Shown one piece after another: positions 44,839 to 56,444 of a stretch of DNA of 64,000 bases. The DNA lies in NCBI GenBank assembly GCA_037126765.1, contig JBBCBC010000007.1:21275667-21339666 (forward strand). Reading direction: 5' to 3'. Within the stretch, counting starts at the first letter, position 1; the number at the start of each line of letters is the position of its first letter. The position numbers and the translations under genes were made by a program. Below the pieces are notes generated by a model. That model was not told the DNA's origin, did no database searches, and worked only from the letters and a program-made list of their open reading frames with translations. This DNA is from Stenogyne calaminthoides. Its lineage: Eukaryota > Streptophyta > Magnoliopsida > Lamiales > Lamiaceae.

Positions 44839-46724
44839 TGAAACACCATATATATGAACAGAGTCAACTTCAAGAGTTCCATATCCTTCAGTTTGTCCTT
44901 TGGAATTGTCCCCAAATGTGATCTTAGGGCCTTTTTGCTCAACATAGTTAGTGATTAGTTGTTTATATCCTGTCATATGTCTTGAACATCCACTATCCAG
45001 ATACCATACAGTAGGAGCCAATTCATTTCCACTCATCAGTGCTATGTTGTCTTCATTCAGCTCAGTGAAATTTTCTTTCACCTAAAAAACAGACCAGTTC
45101 ATAGGTACCCATTTGGTGTAGGGTCCTACCAGGTTAGTTATACCTTTTGGAACCCAAATCTGCCTTACAACTCTAATTACTTTAGAGTGGCTGATTTGTC
45201 TCCCATAAACATCTACATACACATTCACCACCCTAGGTGCCTTGACAGTATCCTGTGTATGAGTGTCAGCCTTAGCATGAACATGAGCCTTAGAGTTCTT
45301 CTTGGGTTCAGGCATTTTGTTCAAGTGCTTTGGCTTTTGTGCAGCTGGTCTCTGTCTCTGCTGACTTGGGTTCAGGAAACCTTTACCCTTAGGCAAGTGG
45401 GGTGGTCGTTGCCTGTACTGAAATTGGGGTCTTTCAGTAATCTGAGGACTTGGTCTTTTCAGTTGAGAATATCTCTGCTGAGTGTTTCTCTTCTGAAAAT
45501 TCCTCTAATGGTTCAGTGCAGATCTCTTCAGGTTGGTATTCTTAGCCTGAGTCTTTGAAGTACTGGCCTGAAGATTTCCTACTGAGTGGTCAGGTTTTCA
45601 AGCCTTTTCCTAAGGTCTTGGCATTCTTCCCTGAACCTTCAGTTTTTCTGAAATCATAGGTCCTTTACCCTTGTTTAAAACTCTGGGCATTTCTTCAGTA
45701 AGAAGATTAGGTGCCACTTGTTTAACAAAGACAGTCTTGGTGCTTCTAGAGCAGCATTCAGAAGACCTTGTGAGGTTCCCCCTGGAATGTATCCCAATCC
45801 AGCTTTTATAGTTGCAGGTCTTTGATAACTCTGAATTTCATCTATCACTTTATATGCAGAATTCAATAGTGCTAACTTTCTCTGCGCACTATCCTCACAT
45901 TTCTTTAGAGTTTCATGCTTCTCAACGAGGTCATTGAACTCAGTTCTGATAAGCTGAATCTCCTCAGTGGATTTCTCTAATTTTCCATTCAGGATTTCTA
46001 TCACCTTCTCTTTTTCTGAGAGTTGTACTTTCAGAACATCTAGTTCATCAGTAGCTCCCATTAATTGAGAAGTCATCTCAGCATTTTTAGAGTCTTTCCA
46101 CTTCAAATTCTCAGCAGTCAGTTCCTTGTTCTGCTCTTGAGTTTCAGTGAGCAGTTCTTGTAACACAGAATAGTCCTTCATAAGATTCTCAAATGAATCC
46201 ATCAGGTCAAAGTTACTGTTTACAAATCAACTTGAGAACTCATGTGCTTGTGTAGGATCAACAACAGAGATAGAAGAATTTACCTCCTCCACAGCCATAA
46301 GACAGATATCATCATTGTCACCATCTGAGAAAATCTCATCTGAGGAACTAGAACCTTCTTCGGAATGTTCTTCTTCCTCAGCAATCACAGCAAGTGTGTC
46401 CCATATTTCTTTTGTAGTTTCACAGTGAGAAATCATCCCCATAACACCATCATCAATAGTGCTATACAAAGTGTCTTTAGCAATGTAGTCAAGATTGACT
46501 AACTTTCTCTCATCAGGAGTAAGTTGATCATCGGACTTTGGAAATTCATCTCCGGGATCATTTCTCTCAGTATCAGTGATTCTAGGATTCACAACAGTGA
46601 ATTTGAATGGTCCTTCGGAAACCACTCTCCACATTCTTTCATGTTTTGAATACAGATGAGCCTGCATTCTCATTCTCCATAGATCATAGCTCTCAACGGA
46701 GAACATAGGAAGTTTCTTAGAAGT
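44839..46724 (-). pseudogene. Element C second, partial gag-protease copy in place of the RT core
   Basis: Same arrangement as B: a second gag start KKLPMFSVESYDLWRMRMQAHL (near 46720) straight after RT sequence, internal deletion near 46386 (TLAV joined to IAEEEEHSEEGSS), coiled coil 46202-45800, basic tail 45396-45082 and protease start LDSGCSRHMT (site intact here) ending at YGVSY. The shared breakpoints show that the rearrangement preceded the tandem duplication. Confidence 0.9.
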
Positions 46725-47590
46725 TTCTTGAACACCCACTTAGTTCCAATCACATTGTGCCTCTTAGGTCTATCCACTAGCTCCCAAACTTCATTCCTTG
46801 AGAACTGATTCAGCTCTTCTTGCATAGAAGTAATCCAAAATGAATCTTGTAGAGCTTCTTCAATCTCAGTAGGTTCTTTTTCAGATAGTAAGCAGCAGAA
46901 CAAAGCACTTTCACCATGGAAACTTCTTGTTTTGACACCATCTGATAGATCACCCACAATCTGACTTATAGGATGACTATCCAACCATTTTCTCCTGGAT
47001 GTTCCCCTTTTAGTAGTATTCTCAACATCATAAATGTTAGGTTCAGGTAGTTCATTAAATTCAGGGAACAACAGAAAAGGAGAAAGAGAATCATCTTCCT
47101 CAGGGGAAATTCTATTCAGAACATTGTCAGAGACATTTGTTCCCCTTTGGTTGATAGATTCAGAGTTTGCCTCAGTTGTGACCACATCTTCATCGGCATT
47201 ACATACCTGAGTCTGAACTGGTGTATGTTCAGATTGGTCAGCTTCAGTGTGTTGGCTTTCCTTGAGTGGAGAATTTCCATCCTGAGTCTCACCATCCTGA
47301 ACTTCTTTGTCTGAGTCTGATTCACTCCATTCATAGAAAGTGACTGACTTCTTCTTTTTAGGTTCAGGGGATGTTTTATCATTCTTTTTCAGGCTAAGTC
47401 TTGTGATTCTCTTGGTCAGTTCTCCTGTGTCATGTTCCTGTTTCTTCTTAACACAAGTAGATTCATCAAAAACAAAATGAGGTGTTTCTTCCACAATAAG
47501 AGTCCTACAGTTGTAAACTCTGAAGGCTTTACTGACTTCAGAATATCCTAAGAATATCCCTTCATCAGCTTTGCTATCAACCAAACACAC
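46725..47590 (-). pseudogene. Element C integrase-RT linker and first RT residues
   Basis: One open stretch of about 290 codons: DEGIFLGYSEVSKAFRVYNCR, EETPHFVFDESTC, Ser/Asp/Glu-rich linker, ISPEEDDSLSPFLLFPEFNEL, SFWITSMQEELNQFSRNEVWELV, RHNVIGTKWVFK, then second-gag sequence in another frame. Confidence 0.88.
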
Positions 47591-48797
47591 GAAAGAAAGA
47601 ATATCCTAAGAATATCCTAAGAATATCACTTACAACCAAACACACGAAAGAAAGAAACAAGAGGCTTCCTTTCATTCCACAGCTCATATGGAGTTTTTCC
47701 TTGGTTCTTGGTCAGCATGGATCTGTTCTTAGATTTGCATGCAGTGTTGATAGCTTCAGCCCAAAATCTCTTAGGAATATCGACCAAACAATCATTGTCC
47801 TTGCAGCTTCTTTCAGAGTCCTATTTCTTCTTTCAGCAACACCATTCTGTTGTGGGGTCCTTGCAGCTGATGTTTCATGAGCTATTACATATGCTGCACA
47901 ATAATCAGATATAATATGATGGATAAACTCGGTTCCTTTATCTGATCTGATTTTGACCACACTCAGATTCTTTTTCAAGATCTTGAGCCTTTTCGATTAG
48001 TTCAGCGATTTTGTGCGAGTCTCTTTCTTACTGAGTAATAATATGACCCATGTGTATCTAGAGTAGTCATCAACTACCACAAGTGTGTATTTTCTGCCAC
48101 TAGTGCTCACAGGTTTTACTGGACCAAAGAGATCCATATGTAACAGTTGTAGTATTCTTTCAGTAGAAACATCTACTATGCTTTTGAAAGATGCTCTGAT
48201 TTGTTTTCCTTTCTGACAAGCATCACATATATGTTCTTTACTGAACACTTAATTTGGTAACCCCCTCACAAGTGCTAATCTTGCAAGTTTGTTCAGGGTT
48301 TTGAAATTTAAGTGATTCATTCTGTTGTGCCACAACCAACTGGTATCACTGGAACTTTTTGCAACCAAACATGTATCTTTAGGAGTTGAACTCCAATCAG
48401 CAAGACACACATTTCCTTTTCTAGTATCAGTCAGTAAAAATTTTTGTGAGGTATTGTCTTTCACATAACATAAGTTCTTTGAGAACTCAACATTGAATCC
48501 TTTGTCACAGAATTGACTGATAGAAAGCAAGTTATGCTTTAGACCGGACACATATGAAACACCATGGATATGAACAGAGTCAACTTCAAGAGTTCCATAT
48601 CCTTCAGTTTGTCCTTTGGAATTGTCTCCAAATGTGATCTGAGGGCCTTTTTGCTCAACATAGTCAGTGATTAGCTGCTTATATCCTGTCATATATCTTG
48701 AACATCCACTATCCAGATACCATACAGCAGGAGCTAATTCATTTCCACTCATCAGTGCTATGTTGCCTTCATTCACCTCAGTGCCCTTTTCTTTCAC
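47591..48797 (-). pseudogene. Element C protease and integrase
   Basis: 48797-48249: protease (LDSGCSRYMT), GVSYVSGLKHNLLSISQF and integrase zinc domain (WHNRMNHLNFKT). A stop near 48250 precedes 48248-47997 (HICDACQKGKQ, LHMDLFGPVKPV) and a frameshift near 47990 precedes 47978-47712 (IRSDKGTEF, QQNGVAERRNRTL). All three DDE residues are present but in two frames. At 47581-47640 a local duplication of AAGAATATCC and ACCAAACACACGAAAGAAAG units disrupts the integrase end. Confidence 0.9.
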
Positions 48798-48809
48798 ATG
48801 AAAAACAGA

Positions 48810-51217
48810 TTAGTTCTTAGGTACCCATTTGGTGTAGGGTCCTACCAGGTTAGCTGTACCTTTTGGAACCCAAATCTGCCTAACAACTCTAATTACTTTA
48901 GAGTGGCTGATTTGTCTCCCATAAACATCTACATACACATTCACCACCCTAGGTGCCTTGACAGTATCCTGTGTATGAGTGTAAGCCTTAGCATGAACAT
49001 GAGCCTTAGAGTTCTTCTTGGGTTCAGGCCTTTTGTTCAAGTGCCTTAGCTTTTTTGCAGTTGGTCTCTGTCTCTGCTTACTTGGGTTCAGGAAACCTTT
49101 ACCCTTCTGCAAGTGGGGTTTAGGTTGCATGTACTGAAATTGGGGTCTTTCAGTAATCTTAGGACTTGGTCTTTTCAGTTGAGAATATCTCTGCTGAGTG
49201 TTTCTCTTCTGAAAATTCCTCTGATTGTTCAGTGCAGATTTCTTTAGGTTGGTATTCTTAGCCTGAGGGTTTGAAGAAATCTTGGCACGAAGATTTCCTC
49301 TTGAGTGGTCGGGTTTTTTAGCCTTTTCTTTGAGGTGCAGGCTTACTTTCACGAACCTTGATTTTTTTTCGAAACCATAGGTCCTTTACCCTTGTCTAAA
49401 ACTCTGGGCAGTTCTTCAGTAAGAAGATTGGGTGCCACTTGTTTAACAAAGACAGGTCTTGGTACTACTAGAAGCAGCATTCAGAAGACCTTGTGAGGTT
49501 CTCCCTGGAATGTATCCCAATCCAGCTTTCATAGTTGCAGGTCTTTGATAACTCTGAATTTCATCTATCACTTTAGATGCAGAATTCAATAGAGCTAACT
49601 TTCTCTGCGCACTATCCTCACATATCTTTAGAGTTTCATGCTTCTCAAAGAGGTCATTGAACTCAGTTCTTATAAGTTGAATCTCTTTAGTGGATTTCTC
49701 TAATTTTCCATTCAGGGTCTCTATCAACTTCTCTTTTTCTGAGAGTTGTACTTTCAGAACATCTAGTTCATCAGTAGTTCCAATCAATTGAGAAGTGATC
49801 TCAGCATTTTTAGAGTCTTTCCACTTGATTCTCGTGATCGGTTCCTTGTTACGCTCTTGAGTTTTGATGGCGATTCTTGTAATACGAGAATAGTCCTTCA
49901 TAAGATTCTCAAATGAATCCATCAGGTCAAAATTATTGTTTACAGTCGAACTTGAGAACTCATGTGCTTGTGTAGGAGCAACAACAGAGATAGAAGTATT
50001 TACCTCCTCTCTGACCATAAGGCGGGATATCATCATCATCACTATATCGAGAACATCTCATCGAGGGCTGGAACCTTCTTCAGAATGTTCTTCTTCCTCA
50101 GCAATCATAGCTTTCTTGCTGGAGAACTTATTGTCTCTCTTGGCTTGTCTTTCCTTTCTTTCTTTAGCACTCAGCTAAGGATAGTCATATTGAAAGTGAC
50201 CTTTCTTCTGACAATTGTAGCATCTGTTGGCATCATCATCCTGATCACTTTCCTCCTTGGTCTTGGAGTCCTTCTTTTTGGATGAGGATCCTTCTGCTTT
50301 ATGGTCCTTTCTTTTCTCAGTGTTTCTGTCCTTAGCTTTTGAGTCTCTCTTGTACCTGTGATTCCTGTAATATTTCTTATATTTACCATATCTGCTATTG
50401 AGTCTTTCAAACCTCCTTACCATCAGTACTAGCTTATCCTCCTGCTCATCCTAATTTTTGGCAAGTTAGTTCTCAGACTTTCTAGTCTTACAGGATTTCT
50501 CTTTGGCTTTGAAAGCCACATTCTTGTTAGATGAAGAATCATCTTTGCTGTCAGATTTCTTAGATTTCTTGTCAATCACAAACTCATAAGCTTTCAGTTT
50601 AGAGGAAACTTGTTGATATGGCATAGAATCAATATTTTTGGTGTTTTCAATCACCACAGCATGTATATCCCATTTCTTAGATAATCCTCTAAGAATTTTC
50701 AGTGCCACTTCTCTCTGTGGGTATCTTTTCCCAAGAGCATTCAGATCATTCATAATGCTAGTGAATCTGACCTCATGTTTGTCAATGGATTCACTCTCTT
50801 CCATTTCAAAGCTATCAAACTTTCCAATAGCAACAGAAAGTTTGTTTTCCTTAATATGATATGTGCTTTGACACATAACAGACAGTGTGTCCCATATTTC
50901 TTTTGCAGTTTCACAGTGAGAAATCATCCCCATAACACATCATCAATAGTGTTATACAAAGTATCTTTAGCAATGTAGTCAAGATTGACTAACTTTCTCT
51001 CATCAGGAGTAAGTTGATCATCAGACTTTGGAAATTCATCTTTGGGATCATTCCTCTCAGTATCAGTGATTCTGGAATTCACAACAGTAAATTTGAATGG
51101 TCCTTCAGAAACCACTCTCCACATTCTTTCATGTTTTGAATACAGATGAGCATGCATTCTTAATCTCCATAGATCATAGCACTCAACAGACAACATATGA
51201 AGTTTCTTAGAAGGCAT
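48810..51217 (-). pseudogene. Element C gag (first copy)
   Basis: ATG 51217, 110 bp inside the primer site (KKLHMLSVECYDLWRLRMHAHL). Capsid domain 51217-50466 with a frame loss near 50938, linker, zinc knuckle CYNCQKKGHFQYD-Y (50221-50181), where the last Cys is Tyr and the knuckle is therefore defective, a TAG just after it, coiled coil 49920-49600 and basic tail 49352-48810. Patches 49260-49350 and 49825-50070 carry the altered CGAG/CGAT words. Confidence 0.9.
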
Positions 51218-51326
51218 GATGACTGAGCCTTGTAAGATATCAGCAAATAGATCTTTTTAGAATACCACTAGAGTCTTTCAGCAAATTAGACTATGGCTAC
51301 CAAAGCAAGTGGTCAATTGAACCACT

Positions 51327-51338
51327 GCTCTGATACCA
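51327..51338 (-). promoter_or_regulatory. Primer binding site of element C
   Basis: Minus-strand TGGTATCAGAGC, initiator Met tRNA type, two bases inside LTR1. Confidence 0.92.
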
Positions 51339-51340
51339 CT

Positions 51341-53446
51341 TGTTGGTCCTGGTGTTAATGAGTCTCACACATGTAAGGGGGGGGGATACACGTGTTCAGT
51401 GATTTTAAAAACTTTTCTTTCTTTCGAGGATGGGTCGGGTTGTCACGATGATTTATTACGAGAAGCACAGATGCATACGAGTCAAAGTCTCATCGAGGCA
51501 ATGATCGAGCCGCTTTGAAGCTTCAGATTAGCCCAACCCGAGCACGAGTTTTTATCGGAGATCCTGAGCTGCTTGGATCAGATAATTATCTTATTGAACC
51601 CTCAGTAGAGTTAGTTCTGTTTGGTAACTATTTGTTCGAGCTACTCAAGTGTGCGGAATGGTTGGCCCTAAGTTTATACTCATTTTTAGCTTTGCTGAAT
51701 ATCTTTCTTTTAATGAAACAGTGATTAAGGCTGTGATCAGTTGATGCAAGTTCAGCAGATTGGTTCCAACTGAATATCAGTGAATTATGCTTTCAGTGAA
51801 AAATATGCAACAGATAATAAAGCAGTACGGAAAGCAAAACAACACAACAATTATAGTGGTTCAGAGGCTCAAGCTCCTACGTCCACTCTCTCTGACCTTC
51901 AGAGAAATTCCTTAACCACTTTCTAAAGCTTTCTGGCTGACTCACTGTAGCTTACTCACTTTTCTACTTTGAGTTTTCTGGCTGACTCACTGCAGCTTAC
52001 TAACTCAACACACACAAGTGTTCAGACTACCACAAGTAGCTTACTAACTTCTTATCTAGAGTTTTCTGGCTAACTCTCTGTAGCTTACTAACTCTTTACA
52101 ATTCCAACTCACCAACAAAGCACACACAAACTACCTTACAAAGGGTTTGGGTTTCTGGTTGGTTTCCAACTAGGATGAGATATCCTTTACAATAAGAACA
52201 ATGCAAAGGCTAGGATATCTCTACTAAGCTTTGGATATATCTTATCAATCTAGGCTTAGTGAATGAGCTCTCTTCAATGTGAAACACTTGGGAAATTCTT
52301 GGGTTTTCAAGTGCTTCAATTTGCAATAATACGAATGAGCTCTTGAGTTGCTTTCAAATTTCCCGTAACCTCTCAATGTGAAGGGTCGCTATTATTTATA
52401 GGCAACTTCACCAAGGTCACTCTTGAAAAACTATCTATTGGAGGAGATAGCTTCATGAGTTTCCTCTTATGGTGTTTAATGAACGGCTATATTTAGGGTT
52501 TGAATACTCCCTTGCATGTTTTAGGAAATATGCATTCATGTAGCTAATCACCACTTTTTTTGCGATGCGGAACATAGTACTCTTGACATGCTTGATGACT
52601 GTCGCTTTTCGGTGTCGATAAAGTTGGTGTTGTCTTCCTACGATTGGTTCTTGTCTTGATAAATGTAGACAAACATAACGGCTCTTTTTGGTCAATATCT
52701 CGGTGAGATAACCTTAAACAACACTTAGACTTAGTTCCTTTTATGCGCATATGAATGTCTTGGGCAATATCTATTTTTACGAATATTTGCGTTTTTCTCG
52801 TTTTTGTAGTCTTGGATAGATATTATTGATGGCTCGGAACATTTGAGGTTATCTTGAGTATTGATATCTTCTTGAGTCTTGATAACTTCTTGGGTCTTGA
52901 TTATCTTACGTGTCTTGATTAACCGATTCTTGATGTCTTCGAGTGTTGATGTCTTACGAGTCTCTGATGTCTTACGAGTCTTGATGACATCTTGAGTCTT
53001 GATGACATCTTGAGTCTTTAGTGACATCTTGAGTCTTGATGACATACTTTCGGTCTTGATGTCATCTTGAGTCTTGATGACATCTTGAGTCCTCAGTGAC
53101 ATAATGAGTCTTGAAACTTCTTTGAGTCTTTAGTTTCTTGAACCTTCTTGAATCTTGTTTCTTCTTGAGTCTTCATTTTCTTCTTGAGTCTTGATTTCTT
53201 TGGCTTTCTTTGAGTCTTGGTTTCTTGAAACTTACTGAGTCTTCAGTTTCTTTAGAAACTTACTGAGTCTTCAGAATCTTCAAAATCTAACCTGATCTAT
53301 ATCTGCTGACTATACATGGTGCAGATAACATCCTGAACACTCTATACTGAATCCTGACACAGACTATCAAGATTATCCTGAACATGTCATACTCAGGGGT
53401 TTTGGGATCTAATCAAAATCTTCTTTATTAAATTCATCTCCCAACA
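51341..53446 (-). repeat. LTR1, right LTR of the B/C array (2106 bp)
   Basis: Plus-strand ends TGTTGGTCCTGG and TCTCCCAACA; followed by CACTA. 5' LTR of C. The hairpin at 51366-51394 is weakened (left arm ACACATGTAA). TATA box 52393-52401. The minisatellite at 52830-53240 is mostly in altered TTGA/TCTTGAG form, and 51421-51640 is a second altered patch. Confidence 0.93.
52393..52401 (-). promoter_or_regulatory. TATA box in LTR1
   Basis: Minus-strand CTATAAATA in the 5' LTR of element C. Confidence 0.6.
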
Positions 53447-53451
53447 CACTA
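53447..53451. repeat. Target-site duplication CACTA, right copy
   Basis: Pairs with 9804-9808 and joins directly to the primer site of element D. Confidence 0.93.
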
Positions 53452-53462
53452 CTCTGATACCA
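53452..53462 (-). promoter_or_regulatory. Primer binding site of element D
   Basis: Plus-strand CTCTGATACCA, the core of the initiator Met tRNA complement, two bases from the D LTR. The D gag ATG is at 9699, about 105 bases away once the array is removed. Confidence 0.88.
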
Positions 53463-53492
53463 CTTGTAGGTCCCGAACGGGTTTTGTGAGTG

Positions 53493-53525
53493 GAAAGTCT
53501 AGAGGGGAGGGGTGAATAGACTTTC
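53493..53525 (-). repeat. U5-terminal G-loop hairpin of the D LTR
   Basis: Perfect 9-bp arms GAAAGTCTA / TAGACTTTC around a loop with two G4 runs, starting 28 nt from the LTR end. The arms are unrelated to those of the main family, but position and G-rich loop agree. Confidence 0.8.
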
Positions 53526-54210
53526 AAAAACTTTTGTGTGTTCAGCTTGTATAACAGATAGGTGCTCTAGAGTGTGGGTGAATCAGCTCGGACTGATATC
53601 AAACCTACTATCTGCTCTGAAGCTGATCAGTTGGACCTCTATCAGACTAGTTGATGTGCGGAAGCAGTTAACCCGTGTGAAAACCTTTTGAAGTAAACTC
53701 AGGGATTGATCTGATCAGATGACTTGATGTGCAAATCTGATCCTCTCAAGTGTTATGCATGTTGTTTAAATAACAGTAATGTGCAAGGCGTATAACAGAT
53801 AAACAACCCACAATTTTGATAGTGGTTCGGAGAACTCCTCGTACGTTCACTCTTCCGTATTACCAAAGGACTCACTTGAAATCCACCTTAGTTTAATGTG
53901 TTAGGCAACACAATACAAAAAGATGTTTACTAAGTTCTCACTCTAACAATCCCAAAAAATAAGCTACAACATCTAACTTATAATCTTGCTAACCATCTAA
54001 CCTAACAGGATCTGTTTGGGAAAGATTTGTTGTTTTTCCAACTAGGAATTAACCCTAGCAAGTGTTTAGCCTAAAAGCTAAGAGGGATAATTCTGCTAAG
54101 AGGATATGGGATAAACACTTGAAAATATGCTTGATGTTCTTGAGTGTTCTTGCGGAAATGTTTTAGGCTTGAATGCTTGATAATTTTCGTATGTAAAAAG
54201 AGTTATCCCA

Positions 54211-54219
54211 TATTTATAG
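54211..54219 (-). promoter_or_regulatory. TATA box in the D LTR
   Basis: Minus-strand CTATAAATA. Confidence 0.6.
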
Positions 54220-54688
54220 ACCTTGAGATCAAAGAGTCATTGGAGAGAAATTTGAATCTTAGGCTATTTTAGGTAGCTTGCAGAGATGAAGTGATGTTCT
54301 CAGGAATGGTCATGCTATAAGCATGCAATTTTGTCCTTTCTAGTTGTTTGACCCTGAGGCTCCATCCTGCGCTCTGTTAGTCAAGTACATATGTGTCAAT
54401 CTCTGGTTGGTTGACAAGTACAGATATTTGGTGCTTGACAAACCGATCTAGTTGACATTTTTCTTATCTTATCTAGTGTATGACTTGTTGAATACTCTTT
54501 GTGAACAGCTGACATGGAGCACTTCTGATCAGACCGAGATGATTAGACTACCTTGAGTCATCTGGTTCAAGTTGTCTTATAGCACAATCTTGAGACTTTG
54601 TTGATTTCTTTACTGAAGTAGGTCTTCTGGTCTTCTAGTCTTGAACTCTTCAGATGTTCTGATCTGATCAAGATTTAACCTATATACA

Positions 54689-54706
54689 TTGAGTTCCCCC
54701 TCAATG
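54689..54706 (-). promoter_or_regulatory. Probable polypurine tract at the right edge of the D LTR
   Basis: Minus-strand CATTGAGGGGGAACTCAA abuts the LTR terminus; G5 run as in Sirevirus tracts. It is also a small inverted repeat (CATTGAG / CTCAATG). If correct, the D LTR is a 3' LTR for sequence to its right as well as a 5' LTR for gag on its left. Confidence 0.55.
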
Positions 54707-54904
54707 TGTGGCATATTCTAATGATCAATTGTTTATACATTATTAGTTGGTTCCCTATCTGATTCATCAGTCAACTAATATATCTGACTGGTCCTATTAC
54801 ACATGTTTTTTAACTTTCATCAAAACTATAAATTTTCCTAACATAAATAAATTTATAAAACAATAAATAATGTATTTGGAATAATCTAAAGGCCTAAGCA
54901 AAAA
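54707..54904 (-). other. Possible 3' flank of a D-family element
   Basis: AT-rich, no ORF; contains a TTAGTTGGTTCCC / CAACTAATATAT inverted motif near 54750-54780. Ends where the G LTR begins (after CAAAA). Probably internal 3' UTR of a D-family element interrupted by G. Confidence 0.4.
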
Positions 54905-56444
54905 TGTTGGTCTCGGGGTAAACGAGTCTCACACGTGTATGGGGGGAGGGGGATACACGTGTATAGTGATTTTTCAAACTTTTAAAACTTTTGCTGATCA
55001 GTGAGTCAGGTTATCCTGAATGTCAGTACTGAGAAGCACAAATTGTCCTGAGTCAAAGTCTACTGAGACAATAACCCTGAACAGCTTTCAGTGACTTCAA
55101 ATTAGCTCAACTGATCTGAGTGAATTTTAAACAAAGTCCTGAGAAGCTTGAATCAGATAACTATCTTACTGAATACTCAGTTGAGTTTGTTCAGTTTAAC
55201 AACTATCTGTTCTAGCTTATCAAGAGTGCGGAATGTGTAGGCCCTAAGTTCTAAGCTCATTTTAACTTGCTGAAAATCTCTTTGCCTTTAGTAAAATAGT
55301 GGTTAAGGTTGTGCTCAGTTCAATGCAAACTCAGTGGATTGATTCCAACTGAATATCAAAAAACTCAGTATGCTTTCAGTGAAAATATGCAACATAAGAT
55401 AATGCAGAGGCGAAAGTAAATAACACAACAATTATAGTGGTTCAGAGGCAAAGCTCCTACGTCCACTCTCTCTGAATCTTCAGAGAAATTCCTTAACTCA
55501 CTTCTACTACTACCTCAAACTTTCAGACTGAACTCAGCAGCTTACTAACTTTCTTCTATGAGTTTTCAGGCTGAACTATACTGCAGCTTACTAACTCAAA
55601 CACACACAAGCTTTCAGACTGTCACAAGCAGCTTACTAACTTCTTCTCTAGAGTTTTCAGGCTGAACTCAAATACAGCTTACTAACTCTTTACAACTCTC
55701 ACTTTCCAACAATCACACACTCAAACTACCTAAACAATAGGGTTTGGGTTTGGTCCAACTAAGGTGAGATATCCTTTTACAATTTAGAACAAAAGGTAAA
55801 AGGCTATGATATCTCTAACTAAGCTTTGAATATATGCTTGAATCTAGGCTTAGTAAATGTGCTCTCTTCAAAGTGAAACACTTGGGAAATCTTAAGGTTT
55901 TTTAGTGCTTCAACGAATGCAAGAATACAAATGAGCTCTGGAGTTGTTTGACTTCCCGTAACCTTGCAATGGTGAAGGTCACTGGTATTTACAGGCAACT
56001 CACTAAGGTCACTCTTGAAAAACTATCCGTTGGAGGAGATAACATCAATGGTTTCCTTATTTGGATAGTGATAAACGACTATTTTAGGGTTTGAACACGC
56101 CCTTGCATGGTTTGGGTAACAAATAACCAATGCAGTCAATCACTAAGTCTTTGCAATCTGGAACTCAGTACATCTGACATCTCAGTGTTGTGTCGTTTTT
56201 ACGTGGTTGAAGTGATGTTGTTGTCTCTCTCTGATTGGTTCTTGACTTCAGTATATAGAGACAAACAAAATGACTCTTTTAAGTCAATCTCTCTGAATGA
56301 GACAACCTTAAACAACCCTTAGTTATAGTTCCTTTTGTCTACAATCAAATATTTGGACAACATTTGTTCTTTATAAATGTGCAAGACTTCCTCAGTCTGT
56401 TTGTCCTCAGGTAGATAATCTTCAGGTCAGGTCTTCAGGTTGAT
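54905..56444 (-). repeat. 3' LTR of element G, lacking most of U3
   Basis: Plus-strand start TGTTGGTCTCGG. Hairpin 54931-54962, AGTTTTCAGGCTGAACTC tandem units 55510-55690, TATA-like CTGTAAATA (mutated) 55986-55994, homology fading after CTTCAGGTTGATC near 56444. The minisatellite part and the LTR terminus are missing. Confidence 0.85.
54931..54962 (-). repeat. U5-terminal G-loop hairpin of LTR G
   Basis: Perfect arms ACACGTGTAT / ATACACGTGT with loop GGGGGGAGGGGG, 26 nt from the LTR end. Confidence 0.85.

Larger units (their letters stand above)
9809..53446 (-). mobile_element. Three-LTR tandem Sirevirus array (elements B and C) with nested A
   Basis: Minus-strand structure LTR1 - internal C - LTR2 - internal B - LTR3 with one CACTA duplication outside. 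LTR2 has a primer site on its left (used by B) and a polypurine tract on its right (used by C), so it is shared. Without the 14.67-kb insertion of A the two internal regions are about 11.1 and 11.8 kb. B and C share three abnormal junctions, so they are copies of one rearranged element. Unequal crossover between the LTRs of sister copies would give this; tandem integration is a less likely alternative. Confidence 0.9.
53465..54688 (-). repeat. LTR of element D (1224 bp), second copia family
   Basis: Plus-strand ends TGTAGGTCCCGA and CCTATATACA, a TGTA...TACA pair, with a primer site on the left and a G-run tract on the right. TATA box TATTTATAG (minus-strand CTATAAATA) at 54211-54219 agrees with a minus orientation. 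Little sequence similarity to the main family apart from the ends and the GTTCGG/ACTCCTCGTACGTTCACTC segment near 53820-53850. Hairpin at 53493-53525. Confidence 0.75.

Noticed and set aside
52731..53102. Repetitive 123-codon ORF (KTQDVIKTQDVIKT-type)
   Set aside because: It is a translation of the LTR1 minisatellite with no counterpart in the other LTRs; not a gene.
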